A DNA stretch of 64,000 nt, from the NCBI GenBank assembly GCA_031549495.1, contig JAVBPS010000041.1:1-64000 (forward strand), in the 5' to 3' direction. Under the pieces are notes generated by a model. The model made no database searches. It had not been told where the DNA came from and was given only the letters and a program-made list of their open reading frames with translations. Origin of the DNA: JAVBOW01 sp031549495 (GTDB taxonomy: Bacteria; Bacteroidota; Bacteroidia; Bacteroidales; Rikenellaceae). This document shows, one piece after another, positions 8,947 to 18,448 of this stretch (within the stretch, counting starts at the first letter, position 1; each line of letters begins with the position of its first letter). The position numbers and the translations under genes were made by a program.

Positions 8947-10434
8947 CTATTTGGCGGAACTTTCCGATTTAAGAAGCGGGAATACCTTGCTTGGCACGTG
9001 CGCTTTGTCCATCATCGCCAGCCCTTTCCGTGCGATCTCCGGCCGCACGGCCGACAGGTCGTTGCCCTCGCACACATCGTGCGAGAGGTCGTACACCTCC
9101 ACCCGGTCCTCGTTCACGTAACGGATCACCTTCCAGTCGTCGAACACCACGCTCTGGCGCGGCCAGAACGTGACGGGCGGGCGGTTGCCCTCGCCCATCG
9201 AGGGGTGCTCGCTGAATTCCCAGTAGAGGTACTCGTGTTGTCCCTGTTCGCCCTTGCCCGTCAGCGTGGGGGCGAACGAGATGCCGTCCGTCTGCGCGGG
9301 GACCGGAGCCCCGGCCAGTTCACATACGGTGGGCATCACGTCCCAGAACGCCGAAAGATGCTCCGAGCGCGAACCCGCGGGGATGGTGCCCGTCCAGCGG
9401 GCGATCATCGGGGTGTGCACGCCGCCTTCGATCAGGTCGCGCTTGTAGCCGTTGAACGGGCCGTTGGATTTGAAGAAGCGGTAGTCGTGGCCGCCCTCGT
9501 AGTGGGCGCCGTTGTCGCTGGTGAAGATGATCAGCGTGCGCTCCGAGAGTCCCGCCCGCTCCACCCCGGCGGCGATCAGGCCCACGTAGCTGTCCAACGC
9601 CTGTATCATCGAGGCGAAGGCCTGTTCCTCTTTGGGCCAGGTCTGCCAGAGGTAGGCCGTGGGCGGGGTCTGGTCGTGGAATTCCATCGGCGAATGGGGC
9701 AGGCAATAGGCCACGTAGAGGAAGAACGGTTTATCCTTATGCCCGTCGATGAACCGGAGCGCCTTTTCGGTGACGATCTTATCCATGTTGATCGGGCGTT
9801 CTGCCATTTCCTGCTTATTTAAATTATAGAGCTTGCCGTTCTCGTAGACGGGTTCGACGCCGTATTTCGAATACTGCGCGTAAGGGATATGGGTGCCGTC
9901 CCTGCGCCAGAGCGTGTCGACCATCACCCCGAAGCGGTTGCCGTAGTTGGAGGCCAGTTTGCCGAAATGGTAGTCGAAGCCGCGGCGGTAAGGGGTCTGG
10001 TCGGGAGACCGTTCCTCGCCCAGGTGCCAGCGGCCGCACATGCCGGTCACATAATCCGTATTGACCTTGATCGCCTCGGGGACGGTCTGTACGCTGTTGT
10101 CGATCGGCATGGGGCCTACGTTCGGAATGCCCTTGTTGCCGCGCAGGATGGCGTGGCCCAGGTGCTGGCCGGTCATCAGGCTGCCGCGCGAGGCCGAGGA
10201 GACGGGGCCCCCGGCGTAATGGTGCGTGAACATCATGCCCTCGCGCGCCAGGCGGTCGATGTTGGGGGTCTTGATCACTTTCTGCCCGAAGATGCCCAGG
10301 TCGCCGTAGCCCAGGTCGTCGGCCAGGATGTAGATGATGTTGGGTTTGGGCGCTTGTTGTTTCTGGGCGGCCATGCCGGTGGCGGGCAGGGCGGCGGCGC
10401 AGCAAAGGGTATTCAGCAGGGCGGTAGTTTTCAT
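8947..10434 (-). CDS. Secreted sulfatase (formylglycine-dependent, Ser type)
   Basis: The gene is taken from the ATG at 10434, giving 495 residues with a good signal peptide (MKTTALLN..., about 1-23); the open frame extends upstream but without protein character. The N-terminal metal motif ILADDLGYGDLG (residues about 36-47) and the maturation motif SSASRGSLMTG (catalytic Ser79) identify the alkaline-phosphatase-superfamily sulfatases. A C-terminal YDLSHDVCEGNDLS motif is also typical. In the maturation motif, Ala81 stands where Pro is usual (S-x-P-S-R). Ser in place of Cys means maturation by a radical-SAM anaerobic enzyme, which is not encoded in this window. The gene is the first of the minus-strand arm of PUL A and is divergent from the regulator. 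Confidence 0.88.
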   Translation of the reverse strand: MKTTALLNTLCCAAALPATGMAAQKQQAPKPNIIYILADDLGYGDLGIFGQKVIKTPNIDRLAREGMMFTHHYAGGPVSSASRGSLMTGQHLGHAILRGNKGIPNVGPMPIDNSVQTVPEAIKVNTDYVTGMCGRWHLGEERSPDQTPYRRGFDYHFGKLASNYGNRFGVMVDTLWRRDGTHIPYAQYSKYGVEPVYENGKLYNLNKQEMAERPINMDKIVTEKALRFIDGHKDKPFFLYVAYCLPHSPMEFHDQTPPTAYLWQTWPKEEQAFASMIQALDSYVGLIAAGVERAGLSERTLIIFTSDNGAHYEGGHDYRFFKSNGPFNGYKRDLIEGGVHTPMIARWTGTIPAGSRSEHLSAFWDVMPTVCELAGAPVPAQTDGISFAPTLTGKGEQGQHEYLYWEFSEHPSMGEGNRPPVTFWPRQSVVFDDWKVIRYVNEDRVEVYDLSHDVCEGNDLSAVRPEIARKGLAMMDKAHVPSKVFPLLKSESSAK

Positions 10435-10486
10435 ACGTATTCGGGTTATTCGGATTCGACGGCCGGTATGCGGTCCGTATCGTTTC

Positions 10487-10494
10487 CAAAAGTA
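10487..10494 (-). promoter_or_regulatory. Candidate -7 box for the sulfatase/GH42 operon
   Basis: On the minus strand the sequence is TACTTTTG, a perfect match to TAnnTTTG, 53 bp before the sulfatase ATG. I find no clear TTTG at -33 spacing, so support is partial. Confidence 0.4.
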
Positions 10495-10710
10495 GGCAAT
10501 ATCCCGCAGACGCCCTTGCCCGTCGATCCCGTTTTTTTGTCCGAACAGGCCATTACGGCAAACGACCCGCCGCCCGGGCAGCGGGAAGACGTTGCCCGTA
10601 AGCGCCTTTTTATTGCTTTGGCGGGCCGGACGGCAGGGTGTATACTGAAAACAGCAGGTTATCGTTATATTTGAAGAATATAGGATGCGCCCCGGCAATT
10701 TTCAAGCAAG

Positions 10711-10741
10711 CTTGAATTGCACTCGGCTTTCACTATATTTG
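10711..10741 (+). promoter_or_regulatory. Candidate promoter of the hybrid two-component regulator
   Basis: CTTG at 10711-10714 and TATATTTG at 10734-10741 are separated by exactly 19 bases, matching the Bacteroidota TTTG-N19-TAnnTTTG pattern with one mismatch. The start codon chosen for the regulator (10759) lies 17 bp further, so the leader would be very short. Confidence 0.5.
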
Positions 10742-10758
10742 TACGACTGCAACTTCCA

Positions 10759-13700
10759 ATGCGCATGAATTTTTTCCGATCCACACTGCTATACGCCGCG
10801 TGGTTGTGGTGCCTGCCCGCCGCGGCGGCGCAACTGCCCGGCACGGGGCCGGACTACAAGGTCCGGGTGATCTCCGTGAACGACGGCCTGCCGCAGCAGG
10901 CGGTCAACTCGGTCATGCAGGACCGCCACGGCTTCCTCTGGCTGGGTACCTACGACGGGCTTTGCCGCTACGACGGCTACGGCTTCCGCACCTGGCGCCA
11001 TATCCCCAGCCAGGAAAATTCACTGGGCAACAACCGCATCCTGGCCACCTGCGAGGATTCGCGCGGCAATATCTGGATCGGCACCGAGGGCGCCGAGGCC
11101 CTGAACCTGTACGATTACGACACGGATCGCTTCATCCATCCCCGCCAGGGGCCCTGGCGCGAGGTGCGCACGATCTGCGAGGACGCCGCGGGCAAACTCT
11201 GGATCGGTACCTCGACCGGGCTTTTCATCGCCGAAGGGTGTCCGAAAGACTCCATGGAGGCCCGTTTCGCGCCCCGTTACACGCGGATCGACACGCTGCG
11301 CGAGGGACCCATCCATAAGATCGTGCGCGACGCGGAAGGGAATATGTGGGTGCTGGGCGGCGGCGGGATCGTCTGCGCCGACCCCTCGGAGCGTGTGATC
11401 GGCCATTACAACGGCGGCGTGGCGGCGGCGCGGACGATCTGCTGCGATTCGCGCTCGGCCATCCTGGCCGTCTGCCCGGGCGAGGTCTGGGTCCGCGAAC
11501 GGGGGCAGTCCGGTTTCCGCCGGATGTTCGCCGGGGGCAGTTCGCTGCAAAGCATCGCCGAGCTTCCCGATTCAACCTACCTGATCGGCACCGAGAGCGA
11601 ACGGGTGTTCGTGCTTGCCCGCACACCCGGCGGGGAATTCCGGGCGAGCTATCCGGATTTCAGCCGCAATCCCTTCTTCGACCGGAATATCGTCAAGACG
11701 ATGCTCATGGACCGTGCCGGATGCCTGTGGATCGGTTCGGGCCACAACGGGCTGGCGATGGTCGATATGAACCCGAAGCGTTTCAACCGCCTCGAACTCT
11801 CCTCCGCGGGCGGGCATTATTTCGCCCGCTCGGTGCTGATGGACTCGCGCCACCGGCTCTGGATCGGGGTCAAGCTGGGGGGGCTCTACCGGACCGAAGG
11901 GGGCGTGTGCCGCAAACTGGCGGTGGACGAGCGGCAGAGTTTCAACGCCATCCTCGAGGACCGCGGCGGCAACGTCTGGGTCTGCACCAACCGCAACGTC
12001 TACATCGACCGGGGGGGCGCATTGGTCAATCTGCGCGACGTGCCCGGCGTGCCGAAGGACGTCTACCGCCAGATCGTCAACGCCAACTGCATCGCCGAGG
12101 ACCCGCGCGGCGACATCTGGATCGGCGGGCCGGGCAAAATGCTGCGCCTGCGCGGGATCTTCACCCGCGACTTCTCCTACCGTTATTATACGGACGACTT
12201 CACGGCGGACCTCTACTGCATCCGGACCGACCCGGCTTCGGGACGCATGTGGTGCGGATCGCGCTCGCGGGGGCTGTGGATCGTCAGTTTCGACGCCGCC
12301 ACGGAGGTGGCCTCCGTCGCGCACATCGGCTACGGCCGCGGCTCCCTGAAGAGCGACCACATCTGGTGCCTGGAACCGGACAGCGGCGGGGCGATGTGGG
12401 TGGGCACCGACTCGGGCCTGAACAAGGTCGTGATCGGGCAAAAAGACACCACCATCGTCAACCTGGACGCCTCGCCCAAGCTGGAACACAGCAAGATCAT
12501 GGCCATCACGCGCGACGCGGCCGGCGACCTGTGGCTCAACACCGGCCAGGGGCTGGTCCACTACTCGCCCGGCGGGAACCGCTACCGCGAATACTTCTAT
12601 TCGGACGGCCTGTACAGCAACACCATGACCGAGGCGGCCTTCCTCGACCCCCACGGGATCATCTACGCGGGCACCATCGACGGGCTGAACTGGTTCGACC
12701 CGCGCCAGATCGCCGACGACCCTTACACCATCCCCCCGCAGATCGTCAGCCTGAAGACCGGCAACCGCGAGATCACCGCCTCCACGCCGGGGCAGAAGAT
12801 CCTTCAGGGCAATATCATGGACGCCCGCCGCATCGTGATCCACCACCACGACGACAACTTCACGCTCGGTTTCCTGAGCCCCTACTACCGGAACCAGGAG
12901 CTCACGCGTTACGCCTACCGCATGGAGGGGATCGATCGCCAGTGGATCGAGACGGACGCGGGCCAGCGCGAGGCGACCTACAACCGCCTGCCCGCGGGGC
13001 ACTACACCTTCCGGGTGCGCTCGGCCAACCCGGACGGCATCTGGAGCACGGAGGAACGCACGCTGGAGGTGGTCGTCAAGCCCGCGCCGTGGAACACCTG
13101 GTGGGCCTACACGCTTTATGTGCTGGCGGTGCTGGCCATCGTCTTCACCCTCCTGCGCTACTACTACCTGCAATACAAATTCAAGCGCGACGCCCAGATG
13201 GAACACGTGCAGCGCGAGCACGAGCGCATCCTGAACGACGTGAAACTGAAATTCCACACCAATATCTCCCACGAGATCCGCACCTCGCTCACCCTCATCT
13301 CCGCTCCCGTGGACGAGATGATCGCCACCGGCAGGCAGACGGGCGACGACGGGGCGCGGCTGGGGATCATTAAGCGCAACGTGGACCACCTGAGCGACCT
13401 GGTGCACCAACTGCTCGACATGCGCCGCATCGACAAGGAGGCCCTGCCGCTACAGTTGCAATGGATCGACCCGGCAGGCATCGTGGCCGACGTTTACTCG
13501 CGTTACCGCAGCGCGGCGGCCCAGAAACGGATCAATTTCACCTTCACATGCGAGGGGGCCGCCCGGGGATGGTTCGACGCGGACAAGATCATCAAGATCA
13601 CCAGCAACCTGCTCTCGAACGCCCTGAAATTCACTCCCGAGGGCGGTTACGTGTCGCTGACCGTCGACCGCATGGGCGACTGGCTGGAGATCTCGGTCGA

Positions 13701-14727
13701 GGACTCGGGGGCGGGCATCCCGCGTCCGGAGCTGGACCGCATCTTCGACCGTTATTTCCAGGGGGCCAGCCGCAGCAACACGGGAGTGGGGATCGGCCTT
13801 TCGCTGGTCCACCGGCTGGTGGAGCTGCACCGGGGACGCATCTCGGTGAGCAGCGACGAGGGCCGCGGCTCGACCTTCAGCGTCTCGCTCCCCTGCTCGG
13901 AAGAGGCCTATGAAGGGTGCGAAATGGTGCGCCGTGAGCCGGAAACGGAGGGCCGTGCGCCCGAAGAGGCCGTCACCCTGCCGCAAAGCAAACCCGTGGT
14001 GATGGTCGTCGAGGACAATCCCGACATGCTCGAATACCTCACCCTGGGGTTGCAGGAGCATTACACGCTCATCACCGACAGCGAGGTGGGGCCGGCCCTG
14101 GACAAGGCGCTCAAGTACATCCCCGACCTGGTGCTGCTGGACGTGATGCTGCCCGGGGGCAGCGGGCTGGAGCTGTGCGAGGCGATCAAGGGCAACCTGA
14201 TGACCGAGCACATTCCCGTGGTGATCCTCTCGGCCAAAGGCGACGAGCAGGACATCGCCCTGGGGTACGGCAAGGGCGCGGAGGATTACCTGACCAAGCC
14301 CTTCTCGAAAGAGTTGCTGCTGATGAAGATCGCCAACATCATCAAATACCGCCGCCGCCCGGACGGGGAAATCCGCGCTGCGGCCGGGGAGGAGCAACCC
14401 GCGGACACACGCAGCGAGTTCCTGCAGCGCATCGAGGGGATCATTGCGCAGCACTACCATCGTTCGGAGTTCTGCATCAACGATATTTGTTCCGAACTGG
14501 GCACCAGCCGCACCCAGCTCTTCCGCAAACTGCGCGCGATCACCGACAAGACCGTCTCCGACCTGCTGCGCGATCGCCGCATGGAGCGGGCCCGGGAACT
14601 GCTGCGGGACGGACGGTACAACGTTTCGGAGGTGATGTACCTGGTGGGCATCAACAGCCCCTCCTACTTCTCCCGCACCTTCCGCGAGTACTACGGCATC
14701 TCCCCCTCCGAACATAAACGCTCGTAA
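10759..14727 (+). CDS. Hybrid two-component system sensor/AraC regulator (HTCS)
   Basis: This 1322-residue one-protein signalling system senses a glycan fragment in the periplasm and activates PUL transcription. In order it has a signal peptide (about 1-24), repeated beta-propeller units (WIGT/WLGT motifs, about 30-680), a Y_Y_Y domain (about 720-765), a transmembrane helix (about 782-804), a histidine kinase with His838 in SHEIRTSLTLI, an ATPase domain with DSGAGIP and GVGIGLSL, a receiver with Asp1128 in LVLLDVMLP, and a C-terminal AraC helix-turn-helix. The usual Pro of the kinase H-box (RTPL) is Ser here. I chose ATG 10759 because it gives a signal peptide and sits behind a promoter; a TTG at 10717 is possible but weaker. 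It lies between the two arms of PUL A and probably controls both. Confidence 0.93.
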   Translation: MRMNFFRSTLLYAAWLWCLPAAAAQLPGTGPDYKVRVISVNDGLPQQAVNSVMQDRHGFLWLGTYDGLCRYDGYGFRTWRHIPSQENSLGNNRILATCEDSRGNIWIGTEGAEALNLYDYDTDRFIHPRQGPWREVRTICEDAAGKLWIGTSTGLFIAEGCPKDSMEARFAPRYTRIDTLREGPIHKIVRDAEGNMWVLGGGGIVCADPSERVIGHYNGGVAAARTICCDSRSAILAVCPGEVWVRERGQSGFRRMFAGGSSLQSIAELPDSTYLIGTESERVFVLARTPGGEFRASYPDFSRNPFFDRNIVKTMLMDRAGCLWIGSGHNGLAMVDMNPKRFNRLELSSAGGHYFARSVLMDSRHRLWIGVKLGGLYRTEGGVCRKLAVDERQSFNAILEDRGGNVWVCTNRNVYIDRGGALVNLRDVPGVPKDVYRQIVNANCIAEDPRGDIWIGGPGKMLRLRGIFTRDFSYRYYTDDFTADLYCIRTDPASGRMWCGSRSRGLWIVSFDAATEVASVAHIGYGRGSLKSDHIWCLEPDSGGAMWVGTDSGLNKVVIGQKDTTIVNLDASPKLEHSKIMAITRDAAGDLWLNTGQGLVHYSPGGNRYREYFYSDGLYSNTMTEAAFLDPHGIIYAGTIDGLNWFDPRQIADDPYTIPPQIVSLKTGNREITASTPGQKILQGNIMDARRIVIHHHDDNFTLGFLSPYYRNQELTRYAYRMEGIDRQWIETDAGQREATYNRLPAGHYTFRVRSANPDGIWSTEERTLEVVVKPAPWNTWWAYTLYVLAVLAIVFTLLRYYYLQYKFKRDAQMEHVQREHERILNDVKLKFHTNISHEIRTSLTLISAPVDEMIATGRQTGDDGARLGIIKRNVDHLSDLVHQLLDMRRIDKEALPLQLQWIDPAGIVADVYSRYRSAAAQKRINFTFTCEGAARGWFDADKIIKITSNLLSNALKFTPEGGYVSLTVDRMGDWLEISVEDSGAGIPRPELDRIFDRYFQGASRSNTGVGIGLSLVHRLVELHRGRISVSSDEGRGSTFSVSLPCSEEAYEGCEMVRREPETEGRAPEEAVTLPQSKPVVMVVEDNPDMLEYLTLGLQEHYTLITDSEVGPALDKALKYIPDLVLLDVMLPGGSGLELCEAIKGNLMTEHIPVVILSAKGDEQDIALGYGKGAEDYLTKPFSKELLLMKIANIIKYRRRPDGEIRAAAGEEQPADTRSEFLQRIEGIIAQHYHRSEFCINDICSELGTSRTQLFRKLRAITDKTVSDLLRDRRMERARELLRDGRYNVSEVMYLVGINSPSYFSRTFREYYGISPSEHKRS

Positions 14728-14746
14728 GGTGGTCTGTGCTGCGAAG

Positions 14747-14868
14747 GCTGCGCATATAGCGCGCCGCTTTTCATCGATCCTTTCGGTTTTGATGCTCGAC
14801 GTACATAAAGTACGCCTGCGCTCAAACCTCGAAACGATCGATGAAAATCGACGCACTCTATGCACAGC
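14747..14868. repeat. Long imperfect palindrome of about 122 bp
   Basis: Arms of about 58 bases pair around a GTACATAAAGTAC centre (14801-14813). The left arm contains TTTTCATCGATC and the right arm GATCGATGAAAA; the outer ends are GCTGCGCATA and TATGCACAGC. It starts 19 bp after the regulator stop codon and could fold into a long hairpin that ends transcription. Its size and the preserved pairing suggest a dispersed repeat, but this is the only copy in the window. Confidence 0.75.
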
Positions 14869-14949
14869 GAAAGTTCGGACGGTGGTTTTGCTAATACTTG
14901 GGGTGCGCTTCCTTCGGTGATCTGGCTCTTTAGACTACCTTTTTATTGC

Positions 14950-15037
14950 TTGTCATTCAGAGCGAAGCGAAGAATCTTGGTCGGAATGGTTCTGTACACA
15001 GCCTGACCAGGATTCTTCGCTTCGCTCTGAATGACAA
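14950..15037. repeat. REP-like palindromic repeat, copy B
   Basis: This copy begins TTGTCATTCAGAGCG and ends CGCTCTGAATGACAA, with the inner GGTCGG...CTGACC arms and a loop containing TTCTGTACACAGCC. It is the same family as 6821-6912, 29651-29739 and 31283-31353. The 487-base gap 14728-15214 holds this repeat, the long palindrome before it and the SusC leader, and no gene. Confidence 0.88.
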
Positions 15038-15131
15038 ATATTCCCCGGGCCGGGCAACACCGATCAAATCCCTGTGAAATAACGCTCCGGGGCCGATGGC
15101 CCGTTCGGGCAACTTTTCGGCCTTATCGGGC

Positions 15132-15162
15132 AATGCCGCCCGGCGGGATATGCTTATACTTG
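15132..15162 (+). promoter_or_regulatory. Weak candidate promoter of the PUL A susC operon
   Basis: TATACTTG at 15155-15162 resembles the TAnnTTTG -7 box with one mismatch and lies 52 bp before the susC ATG. At the 19-base spacing the -33 element would be AATG, a poor match, as expected for a promoter that depends on an activator such as the adjacent hybrid regulator. Confidence 0.33.
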
Positions 15163-15214
15163 CAATGGCCGCGAACCTCGGCCAGCTACTGACAAAGAAC
15201 CAAAACTATCTGAT

Positions 15215-18200
15215 ATGAAGAATCTTTCCCTTTTTCTAACGCTTCTGTGTGTGCTCCTTCTGAGCAGCGGCGCGCATGCGCAGCAGATTCGCGGCAGCGT
15301 GAAATCGGCCGCCTCGGGCGAACCCCTGGCCGGCGCCATCGTCATGGCCGAGGGTACCAGGGCCGGAGCGACCACCAATTCGAAAGGCGAATTCACCCTG
15401 ACGGTGGCCTCGCTGCCGGTGCGGCTCGAAGTCTCCTTCGTGGGCATGGAATCCAGAACGGTGAACGTCACCTCGGCCGAACGGCCTGTACAGGTGCTGC
15501 TCGACGAGACGGCCGAGGCGCTGGACGAACTGGTGGTCATCGGCTACGCCGTGGTGCGCAAAAGCGACCTGACGGGCTCCGTGGGCCAGATGAAAGCCTC
15601 CCAGATCAACGACTCGCGCATGATCTCCATCGAACAGGCGATGGCCGGCCACCTGGCCGGGGTGAACATCGTCAACACCAGCGGCGAGCCCGGCGCGGGG
15701 ATCAGCATCAACATCCGCGGCGTGGGCTCGATCAACTCCGACACCGAGCCCCTCTACGTGATCGACGGGATGCCCTATATCAAGGACGCGGGCACCGAGG
15801 TGGGCAACATCTCCGGTCTGAACTCGGCAACCATCAACCCCATGTCGTCGCTCAACCCGCAGGACATCCAGTCCATCGAGGTGCTCAAGGACGCTTCCGC
15901 GACCGCGATCTACGGCTCGCGCGGGGCGAACGGCGTGGTGCTCGTGACCACCAAGTCGGGCTCGGCGGGCAAACCGCGCGTGAGCATCTCAGCCTTCGTG
16001 GGCGTGAGTGAGGTCTCCAAGAAGATCGACATGCTCGACGCGAACACCTTCATCGACTACATGGCCTACGACCGCAAGACGGAGCAGTACATCACCAAAG
16101 GCGACTCGCTGCGCAACCTGGCCCCGCACTACAACTGGCAGGACTACCTGTTCAAGCGCGCCGTCAAGCAGGAGTACAGCGTCGGGGTGAACGGCGGCAA
16201 CAACCAGGGCACCGCCTATTCGATCAGCGTCAACTACGTGGATCAGAACGGCCTGGTCAAGAATTCGGATTACACGCGCTACGGCGCCCGCGCCCGCGTC
16301 GACCAGAAGATCGGCAGCAAAGCGCGCGCGGGGGTGAACCTGAACTACGCCGAGTTCACCCAGGTCGGGGTCTCGTCAGGCGGCTCGAAGGACACCGGCT
16401 CGGACGTCTTCCAGCAGGCGCTCTCGTACCGTCCGGTGAACGTGCGTTTCAACGCCTCGGACCTCGACGAAAGCGGCGAACTGAGCGGGGACTACAACTC
16501 CCAGACCAACCCCTTCGACTACCTGAGCAACGCGCTCAACAAGACCAACAACACCCGCACCACGGCCATCGCCTACGTGCAGTATGAATTCCTCAAGGGG
16601 CTGTTGTTCAAATCGTCGTTCAACTACAACACCACCATGACCAACAAGCTCGGCTTCTACCCGCCGAGCATCGCCGCGGGCGCAGCCAACGGCGGGCGCG
16701 GGATCAACGCCTACGCGCGCCGCTACAACTGGGCGTGGGAGAACATCGCCACCTACAAGACCACCTTCTGCAAGAAGCATAACTTCGACGCGCTGGCCGG
16801 TTACACGATGGAGCAGCAGTACGCCCGCGACTACTCCCAGGAGTCGCAGAACTACCCCGAGGCCTACAACAAACTCACGGGCGTGAACACCGGCCTGGGC
16901 CTGACGGTCCTCGCCCCGGTGGTCTCCGAGTGGTCGAGCGCCATGGTCTCCTACTTCGCCCGCGTGAATTACAACTACGCCAGCCGTTATTACTTCACGG
17001 CGAGCATCCGCGCAGACGGATCGAGCAAGTTCCCGAAGGGGGAGAAATTCGGTTACTTCCCCTCGGCCGCCGTGGCATGGAAGGCCTCCGAAGAGCCCTT
17101 CATGAAAAACAGCAAGGTATTCAGCGACTTCAAACTGCGCGCCAGCTGGGGCCTGACGGGCAACCAGAGCATCCCGGCGTACAGCAGCCTCTCGCGCTAC
17201 CAGTCGGTCTACTACTCGACCAACACCACCGGCGGGCTGAGCCCCACGCCCCGGCAGTGGGCGGGCCTGGCCGTCAGCTCGATCGCCAACCCCGACCTGA
17301 CTTGGGAGACCACCAAGCAGTTCGACGCCGGGATCGACATCTCGTTCCTGCGCCACCGCCTCTCGGCCACAGTAGACTACTACTATAAGAAGACCTACGA
17401 CATGCTCCTCAACAAGCCGCTGCTCTATTCGACCGGTTACAGCCGCATGATGTACAACTCGGGCAGCCTGCGCAACTGCGGTTGGGAGGTGACGGTACAG
17501 AGCCAGAACATCACACGCAAGAAATTCTCCTGGACCACCAACCTGAACATCACCTTCAACCGCAACAAGGTACTCGACCTGGGCGAGAACGCCTACCTGC
17601 CGTTCAACGCCAGCAACACCTACGACGAGGCGTTCGTGCTCGTCCCGGGGCAGGCGGTGGGCACGATGTACGGCCTGGTCTACGACGGGGTCTACAAGTT
17701 CAGCGATTACAAGAACTTCTACATCGACAACGATCCTTCGAAATACATGCGTCCCAAAGACGAATGGACGGCCATCTACAACGACCTGGTGGCCCACCCC
17801 ACCAAAGCGCAGTTGGTGGACGGCGTTCCCCTCTACGCGGGCAGCACGCCCCTGCCGGGCAACGCCAAGTTCCGCGACCTGACGGGCGAAGGCGACATCA
17901 ACGCCCTGGACCGCGCCTACATCGGCAGCAGCGCCCCGAAATTCTTCGGCGGTATCTCCAACCGGTTCACCCTGAAAGATTTCGACCTGAACGTCTTCTT
18001 CCAGTTCTCCTACGGCAACGACCTGTTCGTCTCCAACTATCAGGCGCTGGACGGCTACGGCACGCGCAACGTGCTGCAATGGATCTACGACGAGTCGTGG
18101 AAACCCACCCCCGAGCGGCAGACCGACCGCTGGCCCAGCTACATGGTGGACAGCTACAAGACCGTCACCTCGAACATGTGGGTCGAGGACGGCTCGTACC

Positions 18201-18430
18201 TCAAACTGAAGGACGTCACGCTGGGCTACACGCTGCCGCGCAAACTGCTTTCGAAGATCAAGATGAACACCGTGCGCGTCTACCTGACCGGGCAGAACCT
18301 CTGGACGTGGACCAATTTCAGTTGGTACGACCCCGAAACGGGCGACGCCAGCTCGGTCACCGCGGGGCACTACCGATTCAAATACCCCAGCTCGCGTACC
18401 TTCATTTTCGGGGTGAACATCGACTTTTAA
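15215..18430 (+). CDS. SusC-like TonB-dependent glycan importer, PUL A
   Basis: This 1071-residue outer-membrane channel has a signal peptide (about 1-22), a carboxypeptidase-regulatory-like domain (about 24-100, IRGSVKSAASGEPLAG), a plug domain (about 110-230, with DASATAIYGSRGANGV and VLVTTKSG) and a C-terminal beta-barrel ending FIFGVNIDF. It has no STN domain, consistent with control by the hybrid two-component protein and not by an anti-sigma factor. It works with the SusD-like lipoprotein encoded 18 bp downstream to bind and import oligosaccharides with TonB energy. The sugar cannot be read from the sequence; the neighbouring sulfatases and galactosidase-type enzymes suggest a sulfated, galactose-containing glycan. 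Confidence 0.95.
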   Translation: MKNLSLFLTLLCVLLLSSGAHAQQIRGSVKSAASGEPLAGAIVMAEGTRAGATTNSKGEFTLTVASLPVRLEVSFVGMESRTVNVTSAERPVQVLLDETAEALDELVVIGYAVVRKSDLTGSVGQMKASQINDSRMISIEQAMAGHLAGVNIVNTSGEPGAGISINIRGVGSINSDTEPLYVIDGMPYIKDAGTEVGNISGLNSATINPMSSLNPQDIQSIEVLKDASATAIYGSRGANGVVLVTTKSGSAGKPRVSISAFVGVSEVSKKIDMLDANTFIDYMAYDRKTEQYITKGDSLRNLAPHYNWQDYLFKRAVKQEYSVGVNGGNNQGTAYSISVNYVDQNGLVKNSDYTRYGARARVDQKIGSKARAGVNLNYAEFTQVGVSSGGSKDTGSDVFQQALSYRPVNVRFNASDLDESGELSGDYNSQTNPFDYLSNALNKTNNTRTTAIAYVQYEFLKGLLFKSSFNYNTTMTNKLGFYPPSIAAGAANGGRGINAYARRYNWAWENIATYKTTFCKKHNFDALAGYTMEQQYARDYSQESQNYPEAYNKLTGVNTGLGLTVLAPVVSEWSSAMVSYFARVNYNYASRYYFTASIRADGSSKFPKGEKFGYFPSAAVAWKASEEPFMKNSKVFSDFKLRASWGLTGNQSIPAYSSLSRYQSVYYSTNTTGGLSPTPRQWAGLAVSSIANPDLTWETTKQFDAGIDISFLRHRLSATVDYYYKKTYDMLLNKPLLYSTGYSRMMYNSGSLRNCGWEVTVQSQNITRKKFSWTTNLNITFNRNKVLDLGENAYLPFNASNTYDEAFVLVPGQAVGTMYGLVYDGVYKFSDYKNFYIDNDPSKYMRPKDEWTAIYNDLVAHPTKAQLVDGVPLYAGSTPLPGNAKFRDLTGEGDINALDRAYIGSSAPKFFGGISNRFTLKDFDLNVFFQFSYGNDLFVSNYQALDGYGTRNVLQWIYDESWKPTPERQTDRWPSYMVDSYKTVTSNMWVEDGSYLKLKDVTLGYTLPRKLLSKIKMNTVRVYLTGQNLWTWTNFSWYDPETGDASSVTAGHYRFKYPSSRTFIFGVNIDF

Positions 18431-18448
18431 CGCAAAAAACGCAAAGCC

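Larger units (their letters stand above)
10435..10758. other. Divergent regulatory region between sulfatase and hybrid regulator
   Basis: These 324 bases hold no gene. They contain three Bacteroidota -7 boxes: TACTTTTG reading minus at 10494-10487, TATATTTG reading plus at 10666-10673, and TATATTTG reading plus at 10734-10741. The region is the natural place for promoters of both arms. The segment 10500-10640 is GC-rich with no clear signal. Confidence 0.6.

Noticed and set aside
10435..10698. N-terminal extension of the sulfatase frame
   Set aside because: It would bury the signal peptide at residue 89 and run through the divergent promoter region.
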